Of a stretch of 64,000 bases of DNA, positions 1-8,396 are shown one piece after another. The position numbers were made by a program, and so were the translations under genes. Below the pieces are notes generated by a model. That model searched no databases. It saw nothing but the letters and a program-made list of their open reading frames with translations, and was not told the DNA's origin. Within the stretch, counting starts at the first letter, position 1; each line of letters begins with the position of its first letter. The DNA is from Flavobacterium caeni (GTDB lineage Bacteria; Bacteroidota; Bacteroidia; Flavobacteriales; Flavobacteriaceae): NCBI RefSeq assembly GCF_900101895.1, contig NZ_FMVF01000005.1, forward strand, positions 190,463 to 254,462. The letters are read 5' to 3'.

Positions 1-40
1 CCACTTTTTTTTAAGGATTATAAAACCGCCTCGACCATCT

Positions 41-709
41 ATGGATAAGGCCATTGCCATAATCCCTGCGCGCGGCGGCTCAAAAAGACTTCCGGGCAAG
101 AACGTCAAACCCCTCGATGGTTCACCGCTGATCGCACATTCAATTCAATACGCAAAAGCCAACCCGTCGTTGATTTCAGAAATCTACGTATCTACCGACT
201 ACCGACAAATAGCCGAAACAGCCATAAGGCACGGGGCCAAAGTAATTCCGCGCCCGGAGGCGCTGTCGGGCGATCACGAACCCACCGTTACCGTACTCGG
301 GCATGTGCTCGACACCATCCAAACCCAAGCAACGGATGTGGCGCTGCTACAGCCGAGCAATCCGTTGCGTCCAAAAAAACTGTTCGAGGAGGCCTTCGTT
401 TGTTGCCATGAGTGTGGCAAAGACAGCCTGTTCACGGTGGGCCGAAACCACGATAAATTAGGTGAAATAGAAGGCGACATGGTCGTGCAGTTCAATTACG
501 AGCCGGGGCAGCGCAGCCAGGATTTGGCCCCATTGTATTTTGAAGACGGATTGTCGTATATTAGCCGTTCGCGGCGAATTCTCGACGGGATGATCATGGG
601 TAGCGATGCAATTCCGTTTGTAGTCGAACATCCGTTTGGTCGTGTCGATATAGACACCGCCGACGACTTCGCGTATGCAGCGTTCCTTTTAAAGATATTT
701 ACAGAATAA
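41..709 (+). CDS. neuA: Acylneuraminate (CMP-nonulosonate) cytidylyltransferase, first copy
   Basis: This 222-residue protein should couple CTP to a sialic-acid-like nine-carbon sugar, giving the CMP-activated donor for a cytoplasmic glycosyltransferase. The N-terminal IIPARGGSKRLPGKN loop (residues 6-20) is the CTP-binding signature of the family, LLQPSNPLR (about 102-110) matches the sugar-binding strand, and the VDIDTADDF motif near the C terminus carries the metal-binding aspartates. Length is normal. It is followed 1 nt later by a NeuB-type synthase. A second cytidylyltransferase lies 2.2 kb downstream, so the two may activate different nonulosonates; the exact sugar (neuraminic, legionaminic or pseudaminic type) cannot be told from sequence alone. 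Confidence 0.9.
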   Translation: MDKAIAIIPARGGSKRLPGKNVKPLDGSPLIAHSIQYAKANPSLISEIYVSTDYRQIAETAIRHGAKVIPRPEALSGDHEPTVTVLGHVLDTIQTQATDVALLQPSNPLRPKKLFEEAFVCCHECGKDSLFTVGRNHDKLGEIEGDMVVQFNYEPGQRSQDLAPLYFEDGLSYISRSRRILDGMIMGSDAIPFVVEHPFGRVDIDTADDFAYAAFLLKIFTE

Positions 710-710
710 T

Positions 711-1757
711 ATGAGTGCTTTTAATTCTATTGCAGGTCGAAAAGTAGAGCTTGAAGATACACCTTTTGTCATTGCCGAAATAGGCCAGGCCCACGAAGGA
801 AGCTTGGGAACAGCCCACGCCTACATTGACGCGCTCGCTTCGACGGGCGTAAACGCGGTCAAATTTCAAATGCACATTGCCGACGCCGAGAGCAGCATTC
901 ATGAGCCGTTTCGTGTCAAGTTTTCGCTTGAAGATCAGACCCGAATGGACTATTGGCGCCGAATGGGTTTTACCCTAGATCAATGGAAAGGCCTCAAAGA
1001 ACACTGCGATGCGGTAGGTCTGGAGTTCCTTTGTTCTCCATTCAGTAACTTGAGCGTAGATTGGCTTGAGGAAATTGGGGTCGGGCGATACAAGATAGGA
1101 TCGGGAGAGGTCAATAATTTTCTTATTCTCGAAAGAATTGCCCGAACCCAAAAGCCGGTCTTGCTGTCTTCAGGAATGAGCAGTTATGCCGAACTCGACG
1201 CCACCGTTTCATTCCTACGCGAGCGAAATGTAAGGTTTTCCATTCTGCAATGTACTACTGCTTATCCTACAATGCCGGAACAATACGGGTTGAACATGAT
1301 TGGCGCATTGTGCGAACGATATGGTGTGCCGGTTGGCTATTCGGATCATTCGGCAAAAATAGAGACTTGTATAGCGGCAACGGCACTGGGGGCATCGGTA
1401 CTCGAATTTCACGTGGCGTTCGACCGACGCCAGTTTGGCCCCGATTCCATGTCATCTTTAACGCTGACCGAGACAAGTCAATTGGTCGATGCCGTGCGTA
1501 GGATAGGAAAGGCGATGCAGCATCCTATTGACAAGACGAACAATGACGCGTTTACCGAGCTCAAGCAAATATTTGAGAAATCTTTGGCCATCAATAAAGA
1601 TTTGGCTCTGGGCCATATCCTGACGTTTGAGGATCTCGAAGCGAAAAAGCCCAAGGGGTACGGCATCGCGGCATCAAAATTCAAAGAAGTTATTGGCAAA
1701 ACGCTTAAATTTGACAAAAAAAAGTGGGATTTTCTTAATCCCGAAGATTTGATATGA
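711..1757 (+). CDS. neuB: N-acetylneuraminate synthase family protein (NeuB-type)
   Basis: This 348-residue enzyme should condense phosphoenolpyruvate with an N-acetylhexosamine to make a nonulosonic acid. Residues 15-270 form the NeuB TIM barrel, with FVIAEIGQAHEG near the start, YKIGSGEVNNF (about 128-138), LLSSGMS and the YSDHS motif. The last 60 residues, from KSLAINKDLALGHIL, are the antifreeze-like SAF domain typical of bacterial synthases. It starts with ATG 1 nt after the upstream cytidylyltransferase and its stop overlaps the next ATG (ATGA), so translation is probably coupled. Substrate could be ManNAc or a diacetylated 6-deoxyhexose. Confidence 0.92.
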   Translation: MSAFNSIAGRKVELEDTPFVIAEIGQAHEGSLGTAHAYIDALASTGVNAVKFQMHIADAESSIHEPFRVKFSLEDQTRMDYWRRMGFTLDQWKGLKEHCDAVGLEFLCSPFSNLSVDWLEEIGVGRYKIGSGEVNNFLILERIARTQKPVLLSSGMSSYAELDATVSFLRERNVRFSILQCTTAYPTMPEQYGLNMIGALCERYGVPVGYSDHSAKIETCIAATALGASVLEFHVAFDRRQFGPDSMSSLTLTETSQLVDAVRRIGKAMQHPIDKTNNDAFTELKQIFEKSLAINKDLALGHILTFEDLEAKKPKGYGIAASKFKEVIGKTLKFDKKKWDFLNPEDLI

Positions 1758-2914
1758 CCGAATCTAGAAATATCTGCGTGGTAATTACCGCTAGGCCATC
1801 CTACAGCAGGGTAAAAACGGTTTTGGAGGCGATTCGTGACCATAGCCAATTACAGTTGCAGCTTGTTGTGGCTGCATCTGCGTTGTTGGACCGATACGGT
1901 TCTGCCGTAAATTACATCGAGAAAGATGGGTTCGACATCGCGGCAAAGGTCTTCAATGTACTCGAGGGCGAAAATCTCACTGCCGCTGCCAAAACTACCG
2001 GTATTGGTATTTTGGAGTTGTCGACCGTGTTTGACAACCTTAAGCCAGATATAGTGGTCACCGTGGCAGATCGGTTCGAAACCATGGCAACGGCCATTTC
2101 GGCGGCCTATATGAACATTCCGTTGGCGCACATTCAAGGCGGAGAAGTGACTGGGAATATCGACGAAAAAGTACGGCATTCAATCACCAAATTGGCCGAC
2201 TACCATTTTGTGGCCTCCGAAAATGCGCGTTCGCGTGTCATTGCGTTGGGCGAAGAACCCGATTCGGTTTTCAATACAGGCTGTCCGTCGATTGACTTGG
2301 CCAAAAGAGTGACCAACGGGAATGCGATCGAGTTCGATCCTTACGAAAAATACGGAGGGGTTGGTGCCAAGCCCGACTTGTCACAAGGGTACTTGGTTGT
2401 TATGCAGCATCCGGTAACTACCGAGTACAGGCATTCGCGATTGCACATCGAGGAAACCCTTGAGGCGATTAAAATGCTCGACATGCCGACACTTTGGTTT
2501 TGGCCCAACGTCGATGCGGGCGCAGACGGTACTTCGGCTGGTATACGAGCGTTTCGCGAAAAGCATCTCATGCCGAATGTTCACTTTTTCAAGAACATGG
2601 AAAGCGACGATTTTTTGATATTGCTTGATCACGCCATCGGATTGATTGGGAATTCGAGCGTGGGAATACGTGAATGTGCTTTTATGGGAGTTCCCGTCAT
2701 TAACATAGGATCCCGACAAAACAAACGTGATCGAGGCCATAATGTTATTGATGTTGATTACAGCCGAGAAGCTATCGTCAAAGCAGTACAAACGGTTTTT
2801 AGCCAAGGTAAATCACCTGTGTCTGATGTGTATGGCGGAGGCAATGCAGGAAGCGATATCGCCGATTTGCTCAAAAAGCTTCCCTTGAAATTTCACAAAA
2901 CGATTACTTATTGA
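1754..2914 (+). CDS. neuC: UDP-N-acetylglucosamine 2-epimerase, hydrolysing (NeuC/LegG-type)
   Basis: This 386-residue GT-B fold enzyme should hydrolyse and epimerise a UDP-HexNAc to release the ManNAc-type precursor used by the preceding synthase. The start has VVITARPSYSRVK, as in NeuC proteins, followed by VTVADRFETMATAISAAYMN and IPLAHIQGGEVTGNIDE (about 124-140), and a C-terminal GNSSVGIRECAFMGVPVINIGSRQ nucleotide-binding region (positions about 296-319). It overlaps neuB by 4 nt and the next gene by 1 nt. NeuC (UDP-GlcNAc) and LegG (UDP-diacetylbacillosamine) cannot be separated by eye. No bacillosamine pathway genes are in view, but the left edge of the operon is outside the window. 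Confidence 0.9.
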   Translation: MTESRNICVVITARPSYSRVKTVLEAIRDHSQLQLQLVVAASALLDRYGSAVNYIEKDGFDIAAKVFNVLEGENLTAAAKTTGIGILELSTVFDNLKPDIVVTVADRFETMATAISAAYMNIPLAHIQGGEVTGNIDEKVRHSITKLADYHFVASENARSRVIALGEEPDSVFNTGCPSIDLAKRVTNGNAIEFDPYEKYGGVGAKPDLSQGYLVVMQHPVTTEYRHSRLHIEETLEAIKMLDMPTLWFWPNVDAGADGTSAGIRAFREKHLMPNVHFFKNMESDDFLILLDHAIGLIGNSSVGIRECAFMGVPVINIGSRQNKRDRGHNVIDVDYSREAIVKAVQTVFSQGKSPVSDVYGGGNAGSDIADLLKKLPLKFHKTITY

Positions 2915-3612
2915 TGAAGATATTAGGCATCATTCCGGCACGCGGCGGCTCTAAAGGTATTCCGGACAAGAACATAAAGATGCTCGGAGGCAAACCCTTG
3001 TTGCACTATACCGCCGAAGTGGCATTGCAATCTTCCATGCTTGATCGTTTAATCCTGTCTTCGGATAGTCTTGATATCATTGCCGTTGCTAAACAGATGG
3101 GGCTTGACGCGCCGTTCATCAGACCGGCAGAATTGGCTACCGATACAGCGCCCACATTAGGAGTGGTGCAACACGCGCTTGATTTTTATGCGCTTCAAGG
3201 CGAAAGGTTTGATGCAATTTGCCTGTTGCAGGCGACAAGTCCTTTCAGAACCACAGCTTTTCTCGACGAGGCCATTGCGAAGTTTTGTGCAACGGGTGCC
3301 GATTCGTTGGTTTCGGTTCGCGAAGTCCCTCATGAATTTAATCCGCACTGGGTTTTCGAAGTAGGAGACAACCAAAATTTGCGGTTGGCGACAGGCGAAA
3401 GCCAGATCATTACAAGAAGGCAGGAGTTGCCCAAGGCCTATTATCGGGACGGCAGCATATACTTGACAAAGTCCGATGTGATACGAGCGGGCTCCCTTTT
3501 TGGCAACAAGATTGGCTACATCGAGTCGAAGACTTTCCATGTCAACATCGATACACAGGCCGACTGGGACAAGGCCCAACAATGGCTGGACAACGGAGAT
3601 TTTATGTCATGA
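2914..3612 (+). CDS. Acylneuraminate cytidylyltransferase, second copy
   Basis: This 232-residue paralogue of the first gene again has the IIPARGGSKGIPDKN CTP-binding loop, LLQATSPFR (about 103-111) and a C-terminal FHVNIDTQADWDKA motif. I chose ATG 2914 (TGATG overlap with neuC) over the TTG one codon earlier. It is clearly diverged from the first copy outside the motifs. Having two in one operon suggests two CMP-sugars, or that one acts as a nucleotidyltransferase on another sugar, as PtmE-like proteins do in legionaminate pathways. Its stop overlaps the next gene's ATG. Confidence 0.9.
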   Translation: MKILGIIPARGGSKGIPDKNIKMLGGKPLLHYTAEVALQSSMLDRLILSSDSLDIIAVAKQMGLDAPFIRPAELATDTAPTLGVVQHALDFYALQGERFDAICLLQATSPFRTTAFLDEAIAKFCATGADSLVSVREVPHEFNPHWVFEVGDNQNLRLATGESQIITRRQELPKAYYRDGSIYLTKSDVIRAGSLFGNKIGYIESKTFHVNIDTQADWDKAQQWLDNGDFMS

Positions 3613-5003
3613 AAAAGAAAGTTTTTGCCCTTTTACCCGACGGTGTCGGTGTCAGAAATTATTTATATTCTGAGGTTTTTAAGACCAATGAGTTTGAGCT
3701 TACCTTGATGCATACTTTCGATTCAAAGACGCTCGAGGTCATTGGTGAGGAGGTTAAGTTTCAATCGGCGATCAAGCTTCCAAACTACAAAGAGTCTGTT
3801 GCCGAGAAATTTCTTCGTGAGCTGATTTGTCTTTCACGCTTGCACCATAATGCGCGACATTTAGACAATCCGACCATATTGTCGACCTGGAGAAAGAATC
3901 ACAGCAAACCAGCCCTGAAAGTGTTTTATCGCGCCGTCGAATTCGGGGCCCGTTGGATAAAGCGCTATGACGCTATACTAAATTTGGAGAGGCGGTACCA
4001 GAAAGCTTTGCGAAAAAACGTTTTTTACCGTCAAACACGTGATATACTCGAACGATCAAGGCCCGCGATGCTTTTGTGCTTACACCAGCGCGGACTTCAA
4101 ATGCCCACTGTTTTCGCTGCCGCGCGCGATCTTGGTATTCCCACGGCTACCGTTATTTTTTCGTGGGACAATTTGCCCAAGGCCCGCATGGCGTTATGGG
4201 CCGACAAGTATTTCGTTTGGTCGGAACACATGAAACGCGAAATGGCTTTGTTTTATCCCGAAATTCCACAGGAAAAGGTTTTCGTTACCGGAACCCCCCA
4301 ATTTGAGTTTTATGCCGATCCGAGCCGACTAATCGACAAGAAAAAGTTTTTCGAAAAGTACGCACTCGATCCAAACAAAAAAATCATCTGTTTTTCGGGC
4401 GACGATGTGTTGACTTCGCCAGACGATCCGAAATACCTGCAAGATATCGCCCAAGCCATCGTCGATCATGGGTTGGCTTCGCAATGGCAGATTTTGCTCC
4501 GCCGGTGCCCAGTTGATTTTTCGGGCCGGTTTGACAAGGTGGTGTCTGCCTATGATGGGTTGATAAAAGTAGCGGAGCCCCTCTGGTATTCTGCTCAGGG
4601 CGGATGGACCAGCACTTTTGCCAAAATGGAGGATGTGGATTTGCTGGTCAGTACAGCATATTATTCAGATGTTGTCGTGAATGTTGGGTCGACCATGGCT
4701 TTTGATTTTGCGATGTTCAAAAAACCTGCGGTGTTCATCAATTACGACCAAGCGGATAAACATAATCCAAACTGGTCTGTCGAAACCATTTATCGGTTTC
4801 AGCACTTTAGAAGCATGCCCGATAAGACGGCAGTTTTTTGGCTTAATGGGGCCAATGAAATTGTCGATACGATGGCACTTGCGCTGACATCGGGCGAAAA
4901 TAAGAGTATGGAAGCATGGAAGGCAAAAGTTATCGGTGATTTCGAAGTAGCGTCAAAGAATATTAAAGCATTGTTGAACGATACTATCTTTGGGCTGTCA
5001 TGA
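3609..5003 (+). CDS. Putative GT-B glycosyltransferase or CDP-glycerol-transferase-like protein
   Basis: This 464-residue protein has no membrane segment and no close match that I recognise. Features seen: an N-terminal FALLPDGVGVRNYLYS start like nucleotide-sugar binding Rossmann folds, a central stretch from LLCLHQRGLQMP through FSWDNLPKARMALWADKYFVWSE, then VTGTPQFEFYADP and, later, VNVGSTMAFDFAMFKKPAVFINYDQ. This order resembles the polyprenol/CDP-glycerol glycerophosphotransferase and surface-carbohydrate families, with the late glycine-rich stretch as donor site. I took the ATG at 3609, in an ATGA overlap with the upstream stop, and not the in-frame codon at 3582. It might transfer the nonulosonate, but that is inference from position. 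Confidence 0.65.
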   Translation: MKKKVFALLPDGVGVRNYLYSEVFKTNEFELTLMHTFDSKTLEVIGEEVKFQSAIKLPNYKESVAEKFLRELICLSRLHHNARHLDNPTILSTWRKNHSKPALKVFYRAVEFGARWIKRYDAILNLERRYQKALRKNVFYRQTRDILERSRPAMLLCLHQRGLQMPTVFAAARDLGIPTATVIFSWDNLPKARMALWADKYFVWSEHMKREMALFYPEIPQEKVFVTGTPQFEFYADPSRLIDKKKFFEKYALDPNKKIICFSGDDVLTSPDDPKYLQDIAQAIVDHGLASQWQILLRRCPVDFSGRFDKVVSAYDGLIKVAEPLWYSAQGGWTSTFAKMEDVDLLVSTAYYSDVVVNVGSTMAFDFAMFKKPAVFINYDQADKHNPNWSVETIYRFQHFRSMPDKTAVFWLNGANEIVDTMALALTSGENKSMEAWKAKVIGDFEVASKNIKALLNDTIFGLS

Positions 5004-6142
5004 TGCACATTTGTTTTGTAACCGACGAGTATCCGAAAGAAGGTTTCCCGCACGGCGGCATCGGCAGTTTCGTCAAAACGATCGCTAAGGAACTTGTCCA
5101 AAGAGGGGTTCGCGTGAGCGTTGTTGGCATCAATTATACACAAAACCGTGAATATGAGTCCGCCGACGATATTCATGTCTTCCGATTGCCCAGACGACAC
5201 CTTAAAGGCTTTGCTTGGTGGGCCAATGCCCGAACCATCAACAAAACTATTGCAGAAATTCATCGTCAAAACCCTATTACGGTTGTCGAGACGGCCGAAC
5301 TTGGACTGGCATTTCTTAATAAAATCAAAGGAGTCAAATACGTCATTCGCACACACGGGGGACATCATTTTTTCAGCGAAGCAGAAAACCGGGGCATTGA
5401 TCCTTGGAAAGGTTTTCAAGAGAAGCGTTCGTTCGCTAAGGCCGATGCATTCATTACCGTTTCGGAATATGTAAAAACACATACCGCCAAGTATCTGAGT
5501 TATAAAGGTAAGCCGGTAGAAACAATCAATTATCCAGTGAATATAGATTTGTTTCGTCCGATTTCGAAAGCAGCCGTGGATAAAAGTATTGTTTTTGCGG
5601 GAACGGTATGTGAGAAAAAGGGGGTGCGGCAACTCGTCCAAGCTTTTGAACATGTTAAGGAGGCGTTTCCGGCGGCGACGTTGCATATTTATGGAAGGGA
5701 CTGGTTTTTCCCCGACGGAAGTTCGTATGTTAAAATGCTTCAAGACCGTGAATTGCCTGCACTGGGACCTGCCGCTGCTAGTATTTTTTTTCACGGTCCG
5801 ATAAGCCATTTACACCTTCCGGAAAAGTATGCCGAGGCCCATGTATGCGCATTTCCCTCGCATATGGAAACCCAAGGACTGGTGGTACCCGAGGCGATGC
5901 TGATGAAAAAAGCCGTTGTTTTTTCGGCGCTGGGCCCGGGTCCCGAAACCATTGTCGATGGTCAAACCGGGTTGCTTTGCAATCCACACAGTCCTGAAGA
6001 CATCGCTCAGAAAATTCAGTGGGTTTTCGACAATCCAGACGAAGTGGATGCCATGGCTGAGCGTGCGCGCACTTCGGCCTTGACCAAATACAGTCCAGAT
6101 CGTATTGTTGGACTCAATCTGGCGTTTTACAAATCGCTCTAA
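5000..6142 (+). CDS. Glycosyltransferase family 4 protein
   Basis: This 380-residue GT-B enzyme begins ICFVTDEYPKEGFPHGGIGSFV, the acceptor-side GGxG loop of GT4 transferases, and has the C-terminal half typical of the family: SIVFAGTVCEKKGVRQLVQAF (starting about 193), LHIYGRDW, and AFPSHMETQGLVVPEAMLMKKAVV with the ExxxxxxxE-like donor motif (about 288-311). It overlaps the previous gene by 4 nt. It probably adds one sugar to the lipid-linked repeat unit at the inner membrane. Donor and linkage are unknown. Confidence 0.85.
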   Translation: MMHICFVTDEYPKEGFPHGGIGSFVKTIAKELVQRGVRVSVVGINYTQNREYESADDIHVFRLPRRHLKGFAWWANARTINKTIAEIHRQNPITVVETAELGLAFLNKIKGVKYVIRTHGGHHFFSEAENRGIDPWKGFQEKRSFAKADAFITVSEYVKTHTAKYLSYKGKPVETINYPVNIDLFRPISKAAVDKSIVFAGTVCEKKGVRQLVQAFEHVKEAFPAATLHIYGRDWFFPDGSSYVKMLQDRELPALGPAAASIFFHGPISHLHLPEKYAEAHVCAFPSHMETQGLVVPEAMLMKKAVVFSALGPGPETIVDGQTGLLCNPHSPEDIAQKIQWVFDNPDEVDAMAERARTSALTKYSPDRIVGLNLAFYKSL

Positions 6143-6207
6143 AGTAGCTGCGGCTATTGGCGCGGTTGAAGATTTATGGATATCTTTACGCCCTTAAAAA
6201 GAAAAGT

Positions 6208-7326
6208 TTGAAGTTCGCCATCATCACCCATGTCGTTCACCAATTAAAGGACGGGAATTTCTTTGCTTACGGCCCCTACGTACGCGAGATGGATTTGTGG
6301 AACCAGTATGCAAGCCAAGTGCTGATTGCTGCGCCCCTATCGGTTCAACGGGAGAACCCGATCAACTTGTCTTATGCACACCGGAATGTTGACTTTACAA
6401 AAGTTCCGTTATTCGACTTGTTGACGGTCAAGGGTTGTGCGAGAAGTTTGTTTTTGTTGCCGTTGATTTTCTGGAAAGTGTTCCGCGTGATGCAAAAAGC
6501 CGATCACATCCACCTGCGTTGTCCAGGGAATGTAGGTTTAGTGGGTTGTGTCGTTCAAATGCTTTTCCCGGGAAAAACCAAGACCGCAAAATATGCGGGC
6601 AATTGGGATCCGAAGTCGAAACAGCCTTGGAGCTACAGGTTGCAGTGCTGGCTTTTGTCGAACACCTTCCTAACACGCAACATGCAGGTTTTGGTATACG
6701 GCGATTGGCCCAACAGTACCGCCAATATCAAGCCTTTTTTTACAGCCAGTTACCGCGAAGCAGACAAGGTTTCGACACCGCCACGTCGTTTTGAAAACGG
6801 CGTACGCTTTGTGTTCGTTGGGACGTTGAGTCCAGGCAAACGCCCGCTGTATGCCATTTCTTTGGTCGAAAATTTAAAAAGGATGGGGCACAATGTAACC
6901 TTGGATGTATATGGTGAGGGCGTCGAAAGAGATACCTTGGCGCAATATATTGCAAAAAACAACCTCGAATCTTTCGTAAAGCTACAGGGGAACCAGTCGG
7001 CGATAGCAGTTAAAGACGCGTACCAGTCTGCTCACTTTTTATTGTTGCCTTCCCGTAGCGAAGGATGGCCAAAGGTGGTGGCCGAAGCGATGTTTTGGGG
7101 CTGTCTTCCGATTTCTACGCCGGTTTCCTGCGTGCCGTTTATGCTCGACGGCGGAAACCGAGGATTGATTTTGGACATGACCTTGGAGCACGATGCGTTG
7201 GCCGTTGAATCGTTGTTGCAAAACCAGGGCTCCTATGACGCTAAAGTAGCGGCTGCCATGACATGGTCGCGCGAATACACGCTGGATAAATTTGAAGAAA
7301 GCATTCAAAAATTGCTCGAGGGATGA
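6208..7326 (+). CDS. Glycosyltransferase (GT4-like)
   Basis: The open frame extends upstream to a TTG at 6157, but the residues there (Lys-rich, no homology pattern) look untranslated, and the family normally begins MKFAIITHV, which fits TTG 6208 (372 residues). The C-terminal half has the donor-site pattern FVFVGTLSPGKRPLYAI, VTLDVYGEGVERD and FLLLPSRSEGWPKVVAEAMFWGCLPI (the last spanning about residues 286-311). There is no ATG in frame near either candidate. It is preceded by a 65-nt gap, the largest inside this operon, and its stop overlaps the next ATG. Confidence 0.8.
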   Translation: MKFAIITHVVHQLKDGNFFAYGPYVREMDLWNQYASQVLIAAPLSVQRENPINLSYAHRNVDFTKVPLFDLLTVKGCARSLFLLPLIFWKVFRVMQKADHIHLRCPGNVGLVGCVVQMLFPGKTKTAKYAGNWDPKSKQPWSYRLQCWLLSNTFLTRNMQVLVYGDWPNSTANIKPFFTASYREADKVSTPPRRFENGVRFVFVGTLSPGKRPLYAISLVENLKRMGHNVTLDVYGEGVERDTLAQYIAKNNLESFVKLQGNQSAIAVKDAYQSAHFLLLPSRSEGWPKVVAEAMFWGCLPISTPVSCVPFMLDGGNRGLILDMTLEHDALAVESLLQNQGSYDAKVAAAMTWSREYTLDKFEESIQKLLEG

Positions 7327-8396
7327 GGATTGTGCAGCTCATAGATTCCTTATCGGCGGGCGGTGCCGAACGCATGGCGGTAAACTATGCCAATGCGCTT
7401 GCGTCGGAAATTGCGTTTTCCGGTCTTGTCGCAACGCGCCGCGAAGGCGTGCTTAAAACCGACATTGCACCCGATGTGAACTACTTTTTTCTGGGCAAAC
7501 GCCGTAGCATCGATTTCAAATCAATGCGACGTTTCCGATCGTATTGCCGCCAACATCAGGTGGGATTGATCCATGCCCATGGGAGTTCTTTTTTTACCGC
7601 AATCCTGCTCAAAATGATGCTGCCAAGGGTTGGTGTTGTTTGGCATGATCACAACGGCGACAGGGACAATCAGTCCAAATGGCAAAATAAAATTTTGTGG
7701 CTGTGTTCGCATTTTTTCGATGGAATAATTGTGGTAAACCAACGGTTGCTCGAATGGAGCCGCATAAATTTACCAGTGCGAAAGATCGTTTATTTACCCA
7801 ATTTTACCGTGACCGACACGACGCCGGGAACCACCTTGCTACATGGAACGACCGGTAAGAGGATTGTGTATTTGGCCAATTTAAGGCATCCCAAGAACCA
7901 CGAAATGCTTTTGGAGGTGGCCTTACAGATAAAGCAAACGCATCCCACATGGTCTTTTCACTTGGTAGGTGCAGATAAAAACGATGGATACGCCAAACAG
8001 TTAAAAGCATACATACAAGCGCATGATTTGCAGGAAACCGTCTATCTTTATGGCCTCAGGACCGATACGGGCCATATCATCGGTCAGGCAGAAATAGCGG
8101 TAATCGCGTCGTCTTATGAAGGTTTGCCCGTTTCGTTGCTCGAATATGGGTTGTATGCCAAGGCGGTAGTGGTCACCAGTGTCGGCGAAATACCGAACGT
8201 CGTTCACGATCAAAAAAACGGGCTAATGGTTCCATCCGGCAATACGACTGCGTTTCTTGATGGTTTGGTGCGATTGATCGATAACCCAATTTTGAGACAA
8301 ACTTATGGTGCCGCGCTGAAACATACCATCGATGCAGAATACGCCGAGGAAGTGGTGCTGTCGCAATACCTTCAATGGATGAAGCAAATATGTTAG
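7323..8396 (+). CDS. Glycosyltransferase family 4 protein
   Basis: This 357-residue protein starts MRIVQLIDSLSAGGAERMAV, the classic GGAER acceptor loop of GT4 enzymes. DHNGD and VNQRLLEW follow in the linker, then KRIVYLANLRHPKNHEMLL (about 183-201), FHLVGADKNDG and IASSYEGLPVSLLEYGLYAKAV (about 262-283), the donor-binding EGLPVSLLE pattern. The start overlaps the previous stop (ATGA) and the end overlaps the polymerase gene. It probably builds the surface glycan repeat. Confidence 0.88.
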   Translation: MRIVQLIDSLSAGGAERMAVNYANALASEIAFSGLVATRREGVLKTDIAPDVNYFFLGKRRSIDFKSMRRFRSYCRQHQVGLIHAHGSSFFTAILLKMMLPRVGVVWHDHNGDRDNQSKWQNKILWLCSHFFDGIIVVNQRLLEWSRINLPVRKIVYLPNFTVTDTTPGTTLLHGTTGKRIVYLANLRHPKNHEMLLEVALQIKQTHPTWSFHLVGADKNDGYAKQLKAYIQAHDLQETVYLYGLRTDTGHIIGQAEIAVIASSYEGLPVSLLEYGLYAKAVVVTSVGEIPNVVHDQKNGLMVPSGNTTAFLDGLVRLIDNPILRQTYGAALKHTIDAEYAEEVVLSQYLQWMKQIC

